64,000 bases of DNA from assembly GCA_001604135.1 (NCBI GenBank), contig LVAT01000009.1, positions 160,414 to 224,413 on the forward strand, written 5' to 3'. The position numbers were made by a program, and so were the translations under genes. Each line of letters starts with the position of its first letter. Within the stretch, counting starts at the first letter, position 1. Shown piece after piece: positions 34,712-43,340 of this stretch. The notes beneath the pieces are model-generated. The model worked only from the letters and a program-made list of their open reading frames with translations. It searched no databases and had not been told where the DNA came from. Source of the stretch: Clostridiales bacterium Firm_14 (lineage in GTDB: Bacteria > Bacillota > Clostridia > Saccharofermentanales > Saccharofermentanaceae).

Positions 34712-34727
34712 TTATCAGCCTTCCCCC

Positions 34728-36080
34728 TCACTTCAACGCCACCCAAATAACGGGTCGTACGCCGATGTAGGTGTAGCGGTTCATAATGCCGCCGTCCTTG
34801 ACTCTGCCCAAGTGGTCGACATAGCAGGAGGCATAGCCCACTGCGCCGGGCGTTCTGAGCCACCAGAGGCTGCAGCCGTTTGAATCGACATAAAGGCCCT
34901 GTCTTACGGCGGAGTATGCGCCGACGGCCTTTCTCGAATCGTCGCCCCTAAAGTACTGATTGGCTTCGTCGAGGCTTAAGATGAACACGTTATCCTGAGT
35001 GTTGTTGCCGCCATGTGTGCCTTTATCGGCATTGCCTTTATTAACGACATCCGTGGTGATTATCATGTTCCTCTCGTCTTCGATAAATGCGTCATTGTAG
35101 AATTCTTCATTCAGCCATTTTCTCAATGAGCACTTCTCCCATGTGGTGTCGGATTCAGACTCCATGTATGGGCGGCAGTAGACGATGTTTTTGGTGATAA
35201 GGAGCACCTTGTCATCCTGCTTATCCAGGACTATCCAGTCGAGGCTGCCGGAATTGTAATTGCCGAATCTGGCATATCCCTCGTACGGGAACTTTATCAG
35301 GGCCGGATTCACCTTGATAGTTTTGGCAGTTGTCTCAGAAGTAGCTGCTGCTTCGCTTTCTTTCCGGCTGGACTCTACAGATTCCGCGTATCCAATGCTT
35401 TCGAAGTTCACCCATAATGCCGGACGGACACCGAGAATGTTAGAGTTGTTGGAGTCGCCCCTGAGATAGACATAGCCGGAACTTCTGACATTTGCCGACC
35501 TGGTATTATCACAGCCGGGCGAACGGAGCCACCAGTTGCAGTAACCGTCCTCATCGACCCAGAGTTCCGATTCGGTATTTTCCACGGGTTTTGCCCTGAG
35601 ATCTTCTTCTGTGGCAAAATATGCTTTGGCTTCGTCTATGCTGAGTAGGAATACCTGATCGTATGTCTCGCCCCCGCCTTTTACATGGTATTTGGTGTTG
35701 CCCCTGTTCATTCGGGAGGTAATCCCGATACCGTAGATTTCCGCCTCAGTAAATGTTTCGTTGAGGAAGTCTGAATTAAGCCAGTTCCTTATGCCTGATT
35801 TTTCCCAGGACTGGGAATCGTAACCGGCGGAATCAGATCCGATATCGTTGAAGCACTTAGCTTCGATCACATATTTCGATAGGAGAAGTTTGGATCCGCT
35901 TTGATTGGTATCAAGGACAAGCCATTCTATGTCTTCGTCGTGGTACTTGCCGAAAACAATCGTCTCGGCGCTGCTTAAGCTGATCTGATTGACATTGGTC
36001 GAATCGAGCGAACAGCCCGTACAAGCTGCTGATGACATCAGCATTATGAACCCCATCACACCTGCAATAAATTTCTTCAT
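34728..36080 (-). CDS. Lipoprotein with two DUF6273 domains
   Basis: 450 residues. Lipoprotein signal MKKFIAGVMGFIMLMSSAACTGC. Two tandem repeats of a domain with DIEWLVLD / SLDWIVLDKQDDKVLLITK, WEK..(I/L)RNWLN, (L)SIDEA..YF and a final CNWWLRSPG...GVRPALWV block. This is the DUF6273 pattern, an extracytoplasmic domain of unknown function. It is probably surface-displayed. The paralogous single-domain gene lies 25 bp upstream on the same strand. Confidence 0.8.
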   Translation of the reverse strand: MKKFIAGVMGFIMLMSSAACTGCSLDSTNVNQISLSSAETIVFGKYHDEDIEWLVLDTNQSGSKLLLSKYVIEAKCFNDIGSDSAGYDSQSWEKSGIRNWLNSDFLNETFTEAEIYGIGITSRMNRGNTKYHVKGGGETYDQVFLLSIDEAKAYFATEEDLRAKPVENTESELWVDEDGYCNWWLRSPGCDNTRSANVRSSGYVYLRGDSNNSNILGVRPALWVNFESIGYAESVESSRKESEAAATSETTAKTIKVNPALIKFPYEGYARFGNYNSGSLDWIVLDKQDDKVLLITKNIVYCRPYMESESDTTWEKCSLRKWLNEEFYNDAFIEDERNMIITTDVVNKGNADKGTHGGNNTQDNVFILSLDEANQYFRGDDSRKAVGAYSAVRQGLYVDSNGCSLWWLRTPGAVGYASCYVDHLGRVKDGGIMNRYTYIGVRPVIWVALK

Positions 36081-36105
36081 GATCAGATTCTCCCCTTATT
36101 CCGGA

Positions 36106-36753
36106 TCAGGTCTCAATGCTGACCCACATAGCAGGTCTGACACCATGGTATTTCTCATTTACTTTCGCACTTGTTGTTGTGGAATCATCGGCCGTTAAGG
36201 CGTAATTTCCCTGGCTTCCCGACGTGCGGAGCCACCATCCGCATGAGCCGTCGGTCAGGAGCTCTACGCCCTGGTCCATGGCATATCTGGTAGGAAAAGC
36301 CCTCGGTTCAGGCTTTGTCTCAGGGAAGTATCTGCTTAACTCCGCTTCGCTTAAGAGGAATATCCTGTCCTCGGTATCGTCTTCTGCCAGAGTGGTCTTA
36401 AGGATTATCTTCTTCTCTCCTGAAGTAAACGCCTTCTTATAGAAATCCGTGTTAAGCCATGTCCTGAGCATGCAGAGCTTCCAGTTTATCTTTCGGTTTG
36501 ATGTATTAAACGCCCTTGAATCGATGACATACTTGGACAGCAGCAGCGCCTTGCCATCCTGAACATCCAATACCATCCATTCGATATCCTGATCACCGAA
36601 TCTGCCCATGACGACATCTTCATTAACATCGATCTTCGGTATCACGTCCGAATCCGGTCTGTCACCCGAACCAGAACACCCGCACCAGAGCACGCTCGAA
36701 ATGATCACCGAGACCAATACCAATACCGCTGCTAATCTATCCCTCATCTGCAC
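36106..36753 (-). CDS. Lipoprotein with one DUF6273 domain
   Basis: 215 residues. Signal peptide ending in VLWCGCSG. It contains DIEWMVLDVQDGKALLLSKYVID, LRTWLNTDFYKKAF, ILKTT, FLLSEAELSRYF and CGWWLRTSG...GVRPAMWV, i.e. one DUF6273 unit. It forms a pair with the two-domain gene downstream. Function unknown; it is probably a surface protein. Confidence 0.78.
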   Translation of the reverse strand: MQMRDRLAAVLVLVSVIISSVLWCGCSGSGDRPDSDVIPKIDVNEDVVMGRFGDQDIEWMVLDVQDGKALLLSKYVIDSRAFNTSNRKINWKLCMLRTWLNTDFYKKAFTSGEKKIILKTTLAEDDTEDRIFLLSEAELSRYFPETKPEPRAFPTRYAMDQGVELLTDGSCGWWLRTSGSQGNYALTADDSTTTSAKVNEKYHGVRPAMWVSIET

Positions 36754-36977
36754 TGTTCCTCACTCTCTGTCCCTTAATAGCTGATCTGACAGCAAAGCAA
36801 ATCCCAAAAACCTAAATGAATATTCCAATTCAAAAAGATTATACCATTTTACCAGGGCGGGCGGTCGTGTTTACCTGTCCGGTTACTGTTCTGGACGGGC
36901 TTGTCTCCCACCTCGCTTTACGTTTCCTGCCGGGCTTGTCTCCACAGCAAAACAAGCCCCTTTGCGTGGAGCGCCGG

Positions 36978-37005
36978 AGCTTGTTTCGCGTGCATCTATG
37001 AGGAT
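36978..37005. repeat. Dispersed 28-bp repeat, copy 2
   Basis: Partner of 33032-33059. It lies in the 279-bp gap between the SBP-like gene and the DUF6273 genes. The same gap also holds two copies of a GGGCTTGTCTCC motif (near 36898 and 36934). Confidence 0.65.
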
Positions 37006-37032
37006 TGATACTTAAATGGGGCCTTAGTTAAT

Positions 37033-39438
37033 TTACCCTCTCTCACCCAGCACTTTCTGGACTCTGTCCTGGGCGATCTTCACGACTTCGTCTAATGACT
37101 TCTGGCCGGTGAAGTAGGCGGGCATTTCTTCGACCAGGATCTTGCTGACGTCAGGGTCATAACGGGTAATGCTGTCAGCTGAGGAGATGGCGTTCTCCAG
37201 CATGTCGATCTGATCTCTGGTGAAGGTCTTGCGGTTCTTGGCGGTAGCACCGCTCTGTTCGATGTATATGTTGACGCTTACGGTGTTGAAGTAATCTACT
37301 GCTTCGTAGCCTGCCTTGCGGAAGGCCTCGCGGTTTAGCGGGAAATAGTCATTTAAAGCAAGCTGGTACTGGACATCGTCAGTAAGGAGGCTCTTTATGA
37401 AATTGCCGCAGGCATCGATATCAAGGGCATGCGCGGATACCGCGATGGTTATGAGCGGGTTGGCCGCAGGACCGCAGCCGTCAGGTGACGGGAGGCCTAA
37501 CATGGCCGGGTCGCCGATGAGCCTCTCGGCATTCTCGAAAAACAGATTGTAGTTGCCGGCCGTGGTGCACAGGGCAGGCGTTAAGCTGTACCACTCGTCA
37601 TAGAAACCGGCCTCTTCAGGGTCTCCGGGAACAGGCTGCGGGAGGGCTCTCTCGGGCACGTTGTTCTTTACAAACTCTGCGAGCTTTCTAAAGTCTTCGC
37701 CGGTAAAATCCGCCTTGCCGTCTTTTATGAACCTTCCGCCCATGGCGTTGAAGAGCTCTGCGAAATAGTAAGGCTGGCTGCCCTTAATTACGTCTTTGCC
37801 GTTAAGGGTCTCACGTAAGAACTTCTCATATTCTTCAGTAGTAAAGCCCTTTCCTGAGCTGCCTTTATATTTGGCATCAGTTAATATGCCGTATACGCCG
37901 ACACTTAAGGGGACCTCGTAGAGCTTGCCGTCTCTTTTCGCGAGGTCAACGACGTTGGTGAAATACTTGTCCTTTTCGAGCGCTCCGACATAGGGAGTAA
38001 GGTCAGCCAAGTGCTCTTTGTAATTAAGCGAACCGAAATAATCCGGGTTATAGAACAGGTCCGGACCATTGCCGTTCATTATGTCCATCGCAAGCTTATT
38101 GGCCATCTTCGATGAGGAGACGAGCACTTCCATCGACGATTCGTCTTCGTCTTCGCTCGTCGGCACTTCGTATTCCTTGGTATACCTGTCGGTGATCTCG
38201 ATGAAATACTTGCCGTTCGTGTTATTGAACTCCACGATCTTATCGTAGACCGCATCGTTCACCAACCCGTACGGCGCATACATCTCCAGTATCTGCTTGC
38301 CCGCATGCGGATTGCTCCCTGCCTTTTTGAGACTGATAAATGAATACCCGGAAGCGTTATTGGAACCGTAGAATCCGAACTTGCCCTTCTCGTAATTCTG
38401 ATAGCCAAGAAGGATCGAATCGTCGGAAATATCGTGCAGCGTAAGGCCTGTGAGCTTGCTCCTCTTAACGTCGCACCAGCTGTAGTTCAGGACTTCTTCT
38501 AAGCACTTCTTATTAACGTTTATCTTCCAGATGCCGGTCTCTTTTGTCGTATATAGATTCCCGTCAGAACCCATGACCGGATTATTCAGGGCGCTCATGC
38601 CGAGCCACTCGTAATCCTTGGCATTCTGCTTCGTGAGCCCGCCTGTTGTGAGGTCTAACTTATAGAAATAGTCCCCGCCTTCTCCCATCGTGTATGCCAG
38701 CGCCTCAGTCTTGCTGACCGGGATAAAGCGCGGCTGGAAATAAAGGCCCTTTCCTTCTTCCTTAAGCTCCACCCTTTTAACCGTTCCGTCAGGCGCCTTT
38801 ATGTCCAACAGATAGTAAGATTCGTTCTGATTCTCGCCCCACTGCGGAAAGGAATCTATGCTGTAATCGCCCAGATCCGTCGTCTCTTTATCGAAGTATT
38901 CATCTTCATATTTTGTGTCTTCTACTATCTTCCCCGTTGCCGGATCTATCTTTATCTCTCTGGTCTCAGATATCTGCGTATCCTCGTTCCAATAGCTTGC
39001 CGTGATATTGAGCGTGCCATTTCTGTATTGGGCATCACTGGGCCAGCAGTTTTCCGGAAGGACCTTAAAAAGGTCTATTACTTTAATTGTCTCACCGGTA
39101 TTCCTGTCAGCCACCGAGACCGTCTCGATCTGGTCTTCCGGCGCGGCATAGTCTCTGCCCGGGTGTACATATTCTCCCATCGTTCTGACAAAGACATACT
39201 TATCGTCCCCGCCTATATATTCTGAATAACAATAGCTGCCGATCTGCCTGTCCTTATCAAGTCCGAAATCCACCGTGTAGTCCTTGGCCTCATACCACGG
39301 GCTGTCGTTGCTGATCTTCATTCCGCTATGGGACTTATCAGGATCCATCTTGTCCGCATCCTTGCTGCACGATGCGGCCGACAGCACCATTGATGCCGAA
39401 AGTGCCGCCGTCAGCAGCTTCATGTAGTAGCTCTTCAT
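37033..39438 (-). CDS. Large solute-binding-type lipoprotein (801 aa)
   Basis: Lipobox at Cys24 (VLSAASCSK). Residues about 50-400 look like beta-rich, propeller-like sequence (repeated YxxDLxTG, GxDGxLYTT). Residues about 410-800 are a family 1 extracellular solute-binding domain: VEFNNTNGKYFIEI, AMDIMNGNGPDLFYN, DGKLYEVPLSVGVYGILTD. The end, EEMPAYFTGQKSLDEVVKIAQDRVQKV, is nearly shared with two paralogs at 43341-45749 and 53699-56059. No ABC permease or ATPase is nearby. It is likely a surface binding or sensing protein. Confidence 0.85.
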   Translation of the reverse strand: MKSYYMKLLTAALSASMVLSAASCSKDADKMDPDKSHSGMKISNDSPWYEAKDYTVDFGLDKDRQIGSYCYSEYIGGDDKYVFVRTMGEYVHPGRDYAAPEDQIETVSVADRNTGETIKVIDLFKVLPENCWPSDAQYRNGTLNITASYWNEDTQISETREIKIDPATGKIVEDTKYEDEYFDKETTDLGDYSIDSFPQWGENQNESYYLLDIKAPDGTVKRVELKEEGKGLYFQPRFIPVSKTEALAYTMGEGGDYFYKLDLTTGGLTKQNAKDYEWLGMSALNNPVMGSDGNLYTTKETGIWKINVNKKCLEEVLNYSWCDVKRSKLTGLTLHDISDDSILLGYQNYEKGKFGFYGSNNASGYSFISLKKAGSNPHAGKQILEMYAPYGLVNDAVYDKIVEFNNTNGKYFIEITDRYTKEYEVPTSEDEDESSMEVLVSSSKMANKLAMDIMNGNGPDLFYNPDYFGSLNYKEHLADLTPYVGALEKDKYFTNVVDLAKRDGKLYEVPLSVGVYGILTDAKYKGSSGKGFTTEEYEKFLRETLNGKDVIKGSQPYYFAELFNAMGGRFIKDGKADFTGEDFRKLAEFVKNNVPERALPQPVPGDPEEAGFYDEWYSLTPALCTTAGNYNLFFENAERLIGDPAMLGLPSPDGCGPAANPLITIAVSAHALDIDACGNFIKSLLTDDVQYQLALNDYFPLNREAFRKAGYEAVDYFNTVSVNIYIEQSGATAKNRKTFTRDQIDMLENAISSADSITRYDPDVSKILVEEMPAYFTGQKSLDEVVKIAQDRVQKVLGERG

Positions 39439-39487
39439 GTGAGTTGTACCTTCCTATTAGTACGGTGGTTTAAATGCCGTGGTTTTT

Positions 39488-39543
39488 GTTCTGTGGTTTG
39501 TGTTCCGTGACTTATGTTCCGTGGTTTGTGTTCCGTGTTCCCC
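39488..39543. repeat. 14-bp minisatellite upstream of an SBP-like gene
   Basis: Four tandem units of the form GTTCCGTGGTTTGT (starts 39488, 39502, 39516, 39530) with scattered substitutions, 50-100 bp upstream of the SBP start at 39438. It could alter promoter spacing if copy number varies. Confidence 0.75.
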
Positions 39544-39638
39544 ATTGGCGGCGCCCCCAATCGCGTCGTCCGTCATGGCTTCATTATAGGAAGGCGATGT
39601 GTAATCTTTATGAATGTTTTGAGTCAGTAGGAAACGAG

Positions 39639-39686
39639 TTGCTTGAATTACTGCATGAGATGTTGCTTGAATTAATGCATGAGATG
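39639..39686. repeat. 24-bp tandem duplication
   Basis: Two copies of a 24-bp unit starting TTGCTTGAATTA, differing at one position. They lie just before the 93-bp direct repeat copy A. Confidence 0.75.
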
Positions 39687-39709
39687 TTGCCAAATACTGC
39701 CCTGAACTT

Positions 39710-39802
39710 GCAACAATTTTGGCAACAGAGCCCAAAGTGTATTATTTGTTGCAAAAATCAGCTTCTGAATTGGCAACGTTTTTGCAACAGCACCTCTCGG
39801 GT
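39710..39802. repeat. 93-bp direct repeat, copy A
   Basis: Matches 40864-40956 over 93 bases with 3 substitutions and no gaps. It is rich in TTGCAAC / TTGGCAAC motifs in both orientations. The copies flank the nuclease-like gene at 39844-40749. Confidence 0.9.
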
Positions 39803-39843
39803 AGGGAACCACACACATTTATGCAACACAAAAACACAAGCGT

Positions 39844-40749
39844 CTATGCGTCTATATTTCCAATCCAATCGTTACTGCATACCAGTGATCCGAAGATTGA
39901 AGTGTTAACCTTGGCTGCCAAATACCTCGTATCAAGGGTTTGATCTTCATTACTGTATGTGAAGAAAACATCCTGGTCAATGAGCAGTCCTGCATCTGTG
40001 TAGGTACTGCATTTGAGCTTTAAATCAAGAGCATAGTTTGAGTAGTTCATTAATCCAAGATGTTCATGTATCTTGCATGTATCAAGCTCCGGAAAGTATA
40101 AAACAAAATCCGGGTATTGAGGTTTTTTCGCACCAAACAAATGCAACTCCGGTTCGTACTTGAACAGAATGCCATTCTCGGTATAATACATTGCTGCTTC
40201 CTTTTCATATGCGGAACGGTACTGAATCCCGTTAAACGAATAAACCATTGGCTTGGGATACTTTGTGTTGGCATCGTTTTTTAGGCTGTCAAAAAACGCC
40301 TTGTCCATCACGACATTTCCATTATTATTGGTTCTCAGAGTCCGCACAACTTTGGGAGGATCATATTCCGGAGGTGGTGTTCTGTAATAGTAGTCCCAGA
40401 TAGCCTCATATACCTTGAGCTGTTGTTCTAAGTTTTCTCGTTCGAGCATGGCTTCGTAGAGTTCTTGTCCTTTAGAGGAATCCTTTTTAAATCTATGGTT
40501 CTCACTCCTTAACCTGATGACTTGAATTCCTCTGACTTTGTCTTTGCACACACTAACTTTAGGCAACTCACGGAGCCGCTTTTTACAGTAGTTGATCTTA
40601 AGAGCAAGGAGCTCTTTAGGTATGTATTTATCTAAGTATTCCATGACTGGATTATAAACAGGAAGCTTGTCGGATTTATCCGACAAATTATTACAAAACA
40701 CGACAAAACACGACAAGCAAAAAAGCGCGAAAATCGGCTTTTCGAGCAC
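39844..40749 (-). CDS. PD-(D/E)XK nuclease-like protein between direct repeats
   Basis: Up to 301 residues. The true start may be an internal ATG such as the one before EYLDKYIPKELLALKINYCKKRL, because the first residues are hydrophobic and odd. The N-terminal part is a helical basic region. The C-terminal part resembles a restriction-endonuclease fold: GIQYRSAYEKEAAMYYTENG, KYEPELHLF, YPDFVLYFPELDTCKIHEHLGLMNYSNYALDLKLKC, with an E...PDF...HEH pattern. I recall similar multi-copy proteins in rumen Clostridia but cannot name the family. Being flanked by 93-bp direct repeats suggests a mobile or homing-type gene. Confidence 0.6.
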   Translation of the reverse strand: MLEKPIFALFCLSCFVVFCNNLSDKSDKLPVYNPVMEYLDKYIPKELLALKINYCKKRLRELPKVSVCKDKVRGIQVIRLRSENHRFKKDSSKGQELYEAMLERENLEQQLKVYEAIWDYYYRTPPPEYDPPKVVRTLRTNNNGNVVMDKAFFDSLKNDANTKYPKPMVYSFNGIQYRSAYEKEAAMYYTENGILFKYEPELHLFGAKKPQYPDFVLYFPELDTCKIHEHLGLMNYSNYALDLKLKCSTYTDAGLLIDQDVFFTYSNEDQTLDTRYLAAKVNTSIFGSLVCSNDWIGNIDA

Positions 40750-40863
40750 AAAAGATAAAATAAATATAATTATTACAATCTATCAGAATTAGTGCTTCTG
40801 AAGACTTCAACTCCCATCGGAATCCGTGTTTCTAAAATGTTGCCATTTGGATGGGTGATTTGG

Positions 40864-40956
40864 GCAACAATTTTGGCAACAGAGCCCAAAGTGTACTATT
40901 TGTTGCAAAAACCAGCTTCTGAATTGGCAACATTTTTGCAACAGCACCTCTCGGGT
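40864..40956. repeat. 93-bp direct repeat, copy B
   Basis: Partner of 39710-39802. It is part of a 540-bp intergenic stretch (40750-41290) that holds no convincing gene. Its plus-strand frame (TEPKVYYLLQK..SELATFLQQ) also occurs in copy A, but I see no start or ribosome binding site for either. Confidence 0.9.
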
Positions 40957-41016
40957 GGAAAACCACATTTTACATCACCGAAAATACACCGTTTTGCGTC
41001 AAATTCTTTTGATAAA

Positions 41017-41052
41017 TTTTACTTTATCCCTGGATTTTTTACTTTATCCCTG
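41017..41052. repeat. Twofold ACTTTATCCCTG repeat
   Basis: Two TTTTACTTTATCCCTG units in tandem (41017-41032, 41037-41052). The same motif recurs at 45790-45826 (two units) and inverted at 48428-48448, always near the SBP/lipoprotein genes. Confidence 0.7.
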
Positions 41053-41290
41053 AGTTTGCCGTTTTTTATTGTTTTTCTCGTGGTCTGCATGTTATTCATA
41101 TAATGGCTTATTAGAACAGGCTTGAAAGCTCGTGATAATAGGCATTTTGGGGAAATGGGGGTGCAGACCAATGGGTTACTGATTTTTTGCACTGTGTTTG
41201 GCATGCATAGAATTCTGATGCCGGCACAGAAAAGCACGTTAAGGACAAGGTGAGCAATTAACTCAATCAATTTTCAAAGGGGATTATAAT

Positions 41291-41689
41291 ATGAATAAAA
41301 TCACAAAAAGGCTTCTCGCATTAGGTCTTGCGTTAAGTATCGTTGTTGGTGCCGGCGGAGTATCGGTATTCGCCAAAACAGGATCAGGTCCGGCACAAGG
41401 ATTCCTTAATGGGTATCGTATTTATTGTTTTTCAGATATTGGGCCAAATTCTGGCCGCGCAAAAACAACGGTTTTTTGTAACGGTGGTATGACACGAGTA
41501 TCTTCCGATTATACCTATATAAATAATAAGACTCTCCGTCAAACCACTATTAACAGGCAAAACAGGGCTATTCAAACCACAGAAGTGGCTTTTTCAGCCC
41601 CGGGAGGTTGTCGCAGTGTAATGGTACGTTCCAAACACACGGTTGAATTTAGCAGTAAATGGACGGGGACTACATACGTTAAACTTTGA
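41291..41689 (+). CDS. Small secreted protein of unknown function
   Basis: 132 residues with a clear signal peptide (KRLLALGLALSIVVGAGGVSVFAKT, cleavage after FA-K). The mature part is about 100 residues, with two cysteines and strand-rich sequence (YTYINNKTLRQTTINRQNRA). AAAGGGG precedes the ATG at suitable distance. No family recognised; secreted bacteriocin-like and surface proteins of this size exist, but nothing specific supports that here. Confidence 0.65.
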   Translation: MNKITKRLLALGLALSIVVGAGGVSVFAKTGSGPAQGFLNGYRIYCFSDIGPNSGRAKTTVFCNGGMTRVSSDYTYINNKTLRQTTINRQNRAIQTTEVAFSAPGGCRSVMVRSKHTVEFSSKWTGTTYVKL

Positions 41690-41715
41690 TCTGCTATAAG
41701 AGCTTTATTGCCTAT

Positions 41716-41751
41716 GTCTACTTATCACTAAAGCTTTGGTGGTAAGTAGAC
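41716..41751 (+). terminator. Inverted repeat between two plus-strand genes
   Basis: GTCTACTTATCAC / GTGGTAAGTAGAC, 13-bp stem with one wobble and a 10-nt loop. No T tract follows, so it may be an RNA-stabilising or attenuating hairpin instead of a complete terminator. Confidence 0.5.
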
Positions 41752-41814
41752 GCAATGGCAGTTTAAAACAATTATCCAGGAGATTTCCTTGAATAAACAG
41801 ATAGAGGTGTTACG

Positions 41815-43293
41815 ATGAAGACGAGAAAAAATATATTGTTTTTGATTCTCGGAATATCAGTGATAGCGATTGCTCTGATCGTATTTTTAATTCTCAGAAA
41901 TAAACCGGATATAGGAAACGGGACAGGTGCAGTATCTCTGCAGAAAAATCAGACTGCAGCAAACGATGGCATAACGACAATAACCTATGCCATCCCGGAT
42001 TTTTGCGTAATAAATCTTAATAATGTGAAGTTTTTGAATGAAGAGCTTCAGAAAAACGGTCATGATTATCAGCTTGAGCTGAAATATCTCCCGTATGATA
42101 CTTATTCCCAGGACGTTATCAGCGAACTCGAAAACGGCACTGTAGACGTTGCATTCTTAGGTCTGAGTGACGGGGATAATTGTGTATACAGCCTTATCAA
42201 TTCAGGCTTGGTCATTAATCTTGATGAGGCGCTTTCATCAGGAAAAGGAAAAGTGGTTTACGACGAGATTCCCGGTGCTTTATGGGAGTCAGTTAAGTGT
42301 AACGGGCATATCTATTCCATACCGCAGACACTTGCGCAGGATCAGGCTATATATGCTGTTTTTAACAAAGATTATGTCAGACAAGAAGCCATAGACAACT
42401 GGGACGGAAGCCTTGACGGAATCTATAAGATCATAAAGGATGTCAAGTGGAATGATGAAGAAACTCCCCGCTTCCAGTACCTCTTAAGCGACTTTGGATT
42501 TGAGAGCATGATAGGGTGTGAGATCAGATATGGTCTGGTCTACGATTACGACACCATGAAGATAGAAAAACCTTTAGAGTCGGAAAAGTTCATGCACTAT
42601 ATTTCGACACTGGAGAAGATGAAGAAAGAAGGTTTTATCGGCGAGTCCGTATCTTATTTTCAAAACGCAGCGTATGCCGATGAAGACGCTAAATTGAGAG
42701 CCGGAAAATTCGTTGCGGTATTAACGTCAGAATACGCCGATAACATGTATATAAAGGATAACCTCTGCATAAAAGAGATCGCGCCGGTTCTTTCTTCAAG
42801 GATCAACGGCTCAATAGGCATCTCGAGCAAGACCGGAAAAGCTGATGCCGCATTGGATCTTCTCGGGATCTTATATGGCGAAGGTAATTATGGAAATATC
42901 CTGTTATATGGCAGACAGGATGTGGATTATAAGCTTGTTGACGGATATGTGGTAAATACGGACGGCTCAGAGTACAGGTATGATTTTCTGAACAAATTGG
43001 CGCTTAATCTGTTTATGAATGTATATCCCGTTGAGGGTGAGATATTCCCTGAAAACCGCAAGGAGGAATATTTCGATTTCTATAGCAAGATCAAGCTGTC
43101 GCCATTCATCGGATTTGAAGCAGATACAGCAGGAAATAAGACGATTCCACTCGATGTCGAGGATTTCCTGGCCAGTCTCAACACATTTACTTTAGAAGAA
43201 TCTGTCGCAGCGTTTGCCAAAAAGTATCAAACAGACGGTATTGATGAATACTATGCCTCAGTGAAAAAACAATGGGAAACATTTAAGCAATGA
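41815..43293 (+). CDS. Membrane-anchored solute-binding-like protein (492 aa)
   Basis: An uncleaved N-terminal helix (ILFLILGISVIAIALIVFLILRN) anchors the protein; no lipobox cysteine. The mature part is a family 1 solute-binding domain: YDTYSQDVISELENGTVDVAFLGLSDG, GHIYSIPQTLAQDQAIYAVFNKDYV. It lacks the large propeller-like region of its neighbours. It overlaps the next frame, whose real start lies 47 bp after this stop, so it is likely cotranscribed with the 802-aa paralog. The ligand is unknown and no permease is present. Confidence 0.75.
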   Translation: MKTRKNILFLILGISVIAIALIVFLILRNKPDIGNGTGAVSLQKNQTAANDGITTITYAIPDFCVINLNNVKFLNEELQKNGHDYQLELKYLPYDTYSQDVISELENGTVDVAFLGLSDGDNCVYSLINSGLVINLDEALSSGKGKVVYDEIPGALWESVKCNGHIYSIPQTLAQDQAIYAVFNKDYVRQEAIDNWDGSLDGIYKIIKDVKWNDEETPRFQYLLSDFGFESMIGCEIRYGLVYDYDTMKIEKPLESEKFMHYISTLEKMKKEGFIGESVSYFQNAAYADEDAKLRAGKFVAVLTSEYADNMYIKDNLCIKEIAPVLSSRINGSIGISSKTGKADAALDLLGILYGEGNYGNILLYGRQDVDYKLVDGYVVNTDGSEYRYDFLNKLALNLFMNVYPVEGEIFPENRKEEYFDFYSKIKLSPFIGFEADTAGNKTIPLDVEDFLASLNTFTLEESVAAFAKKYQTDGIDEYYASVKKQWETFKQ

Positions 43294-43340
43294 TTCTTAG
43301 GCTTGGACAGTCATACGGAAAAGCCATAAGGAAAAAGAAT

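Noticed and set aside
39719-40980. Plus-strand peptide encoded by both 93-bp repeats (VYYLLQK..SELATFLQQ)
   Set aside because: Two of three differences are synonymous, which is suggestive, but neither copy has a plausible start, ribosome binding site or shared end, so I treat it as a repeat, not a gene.
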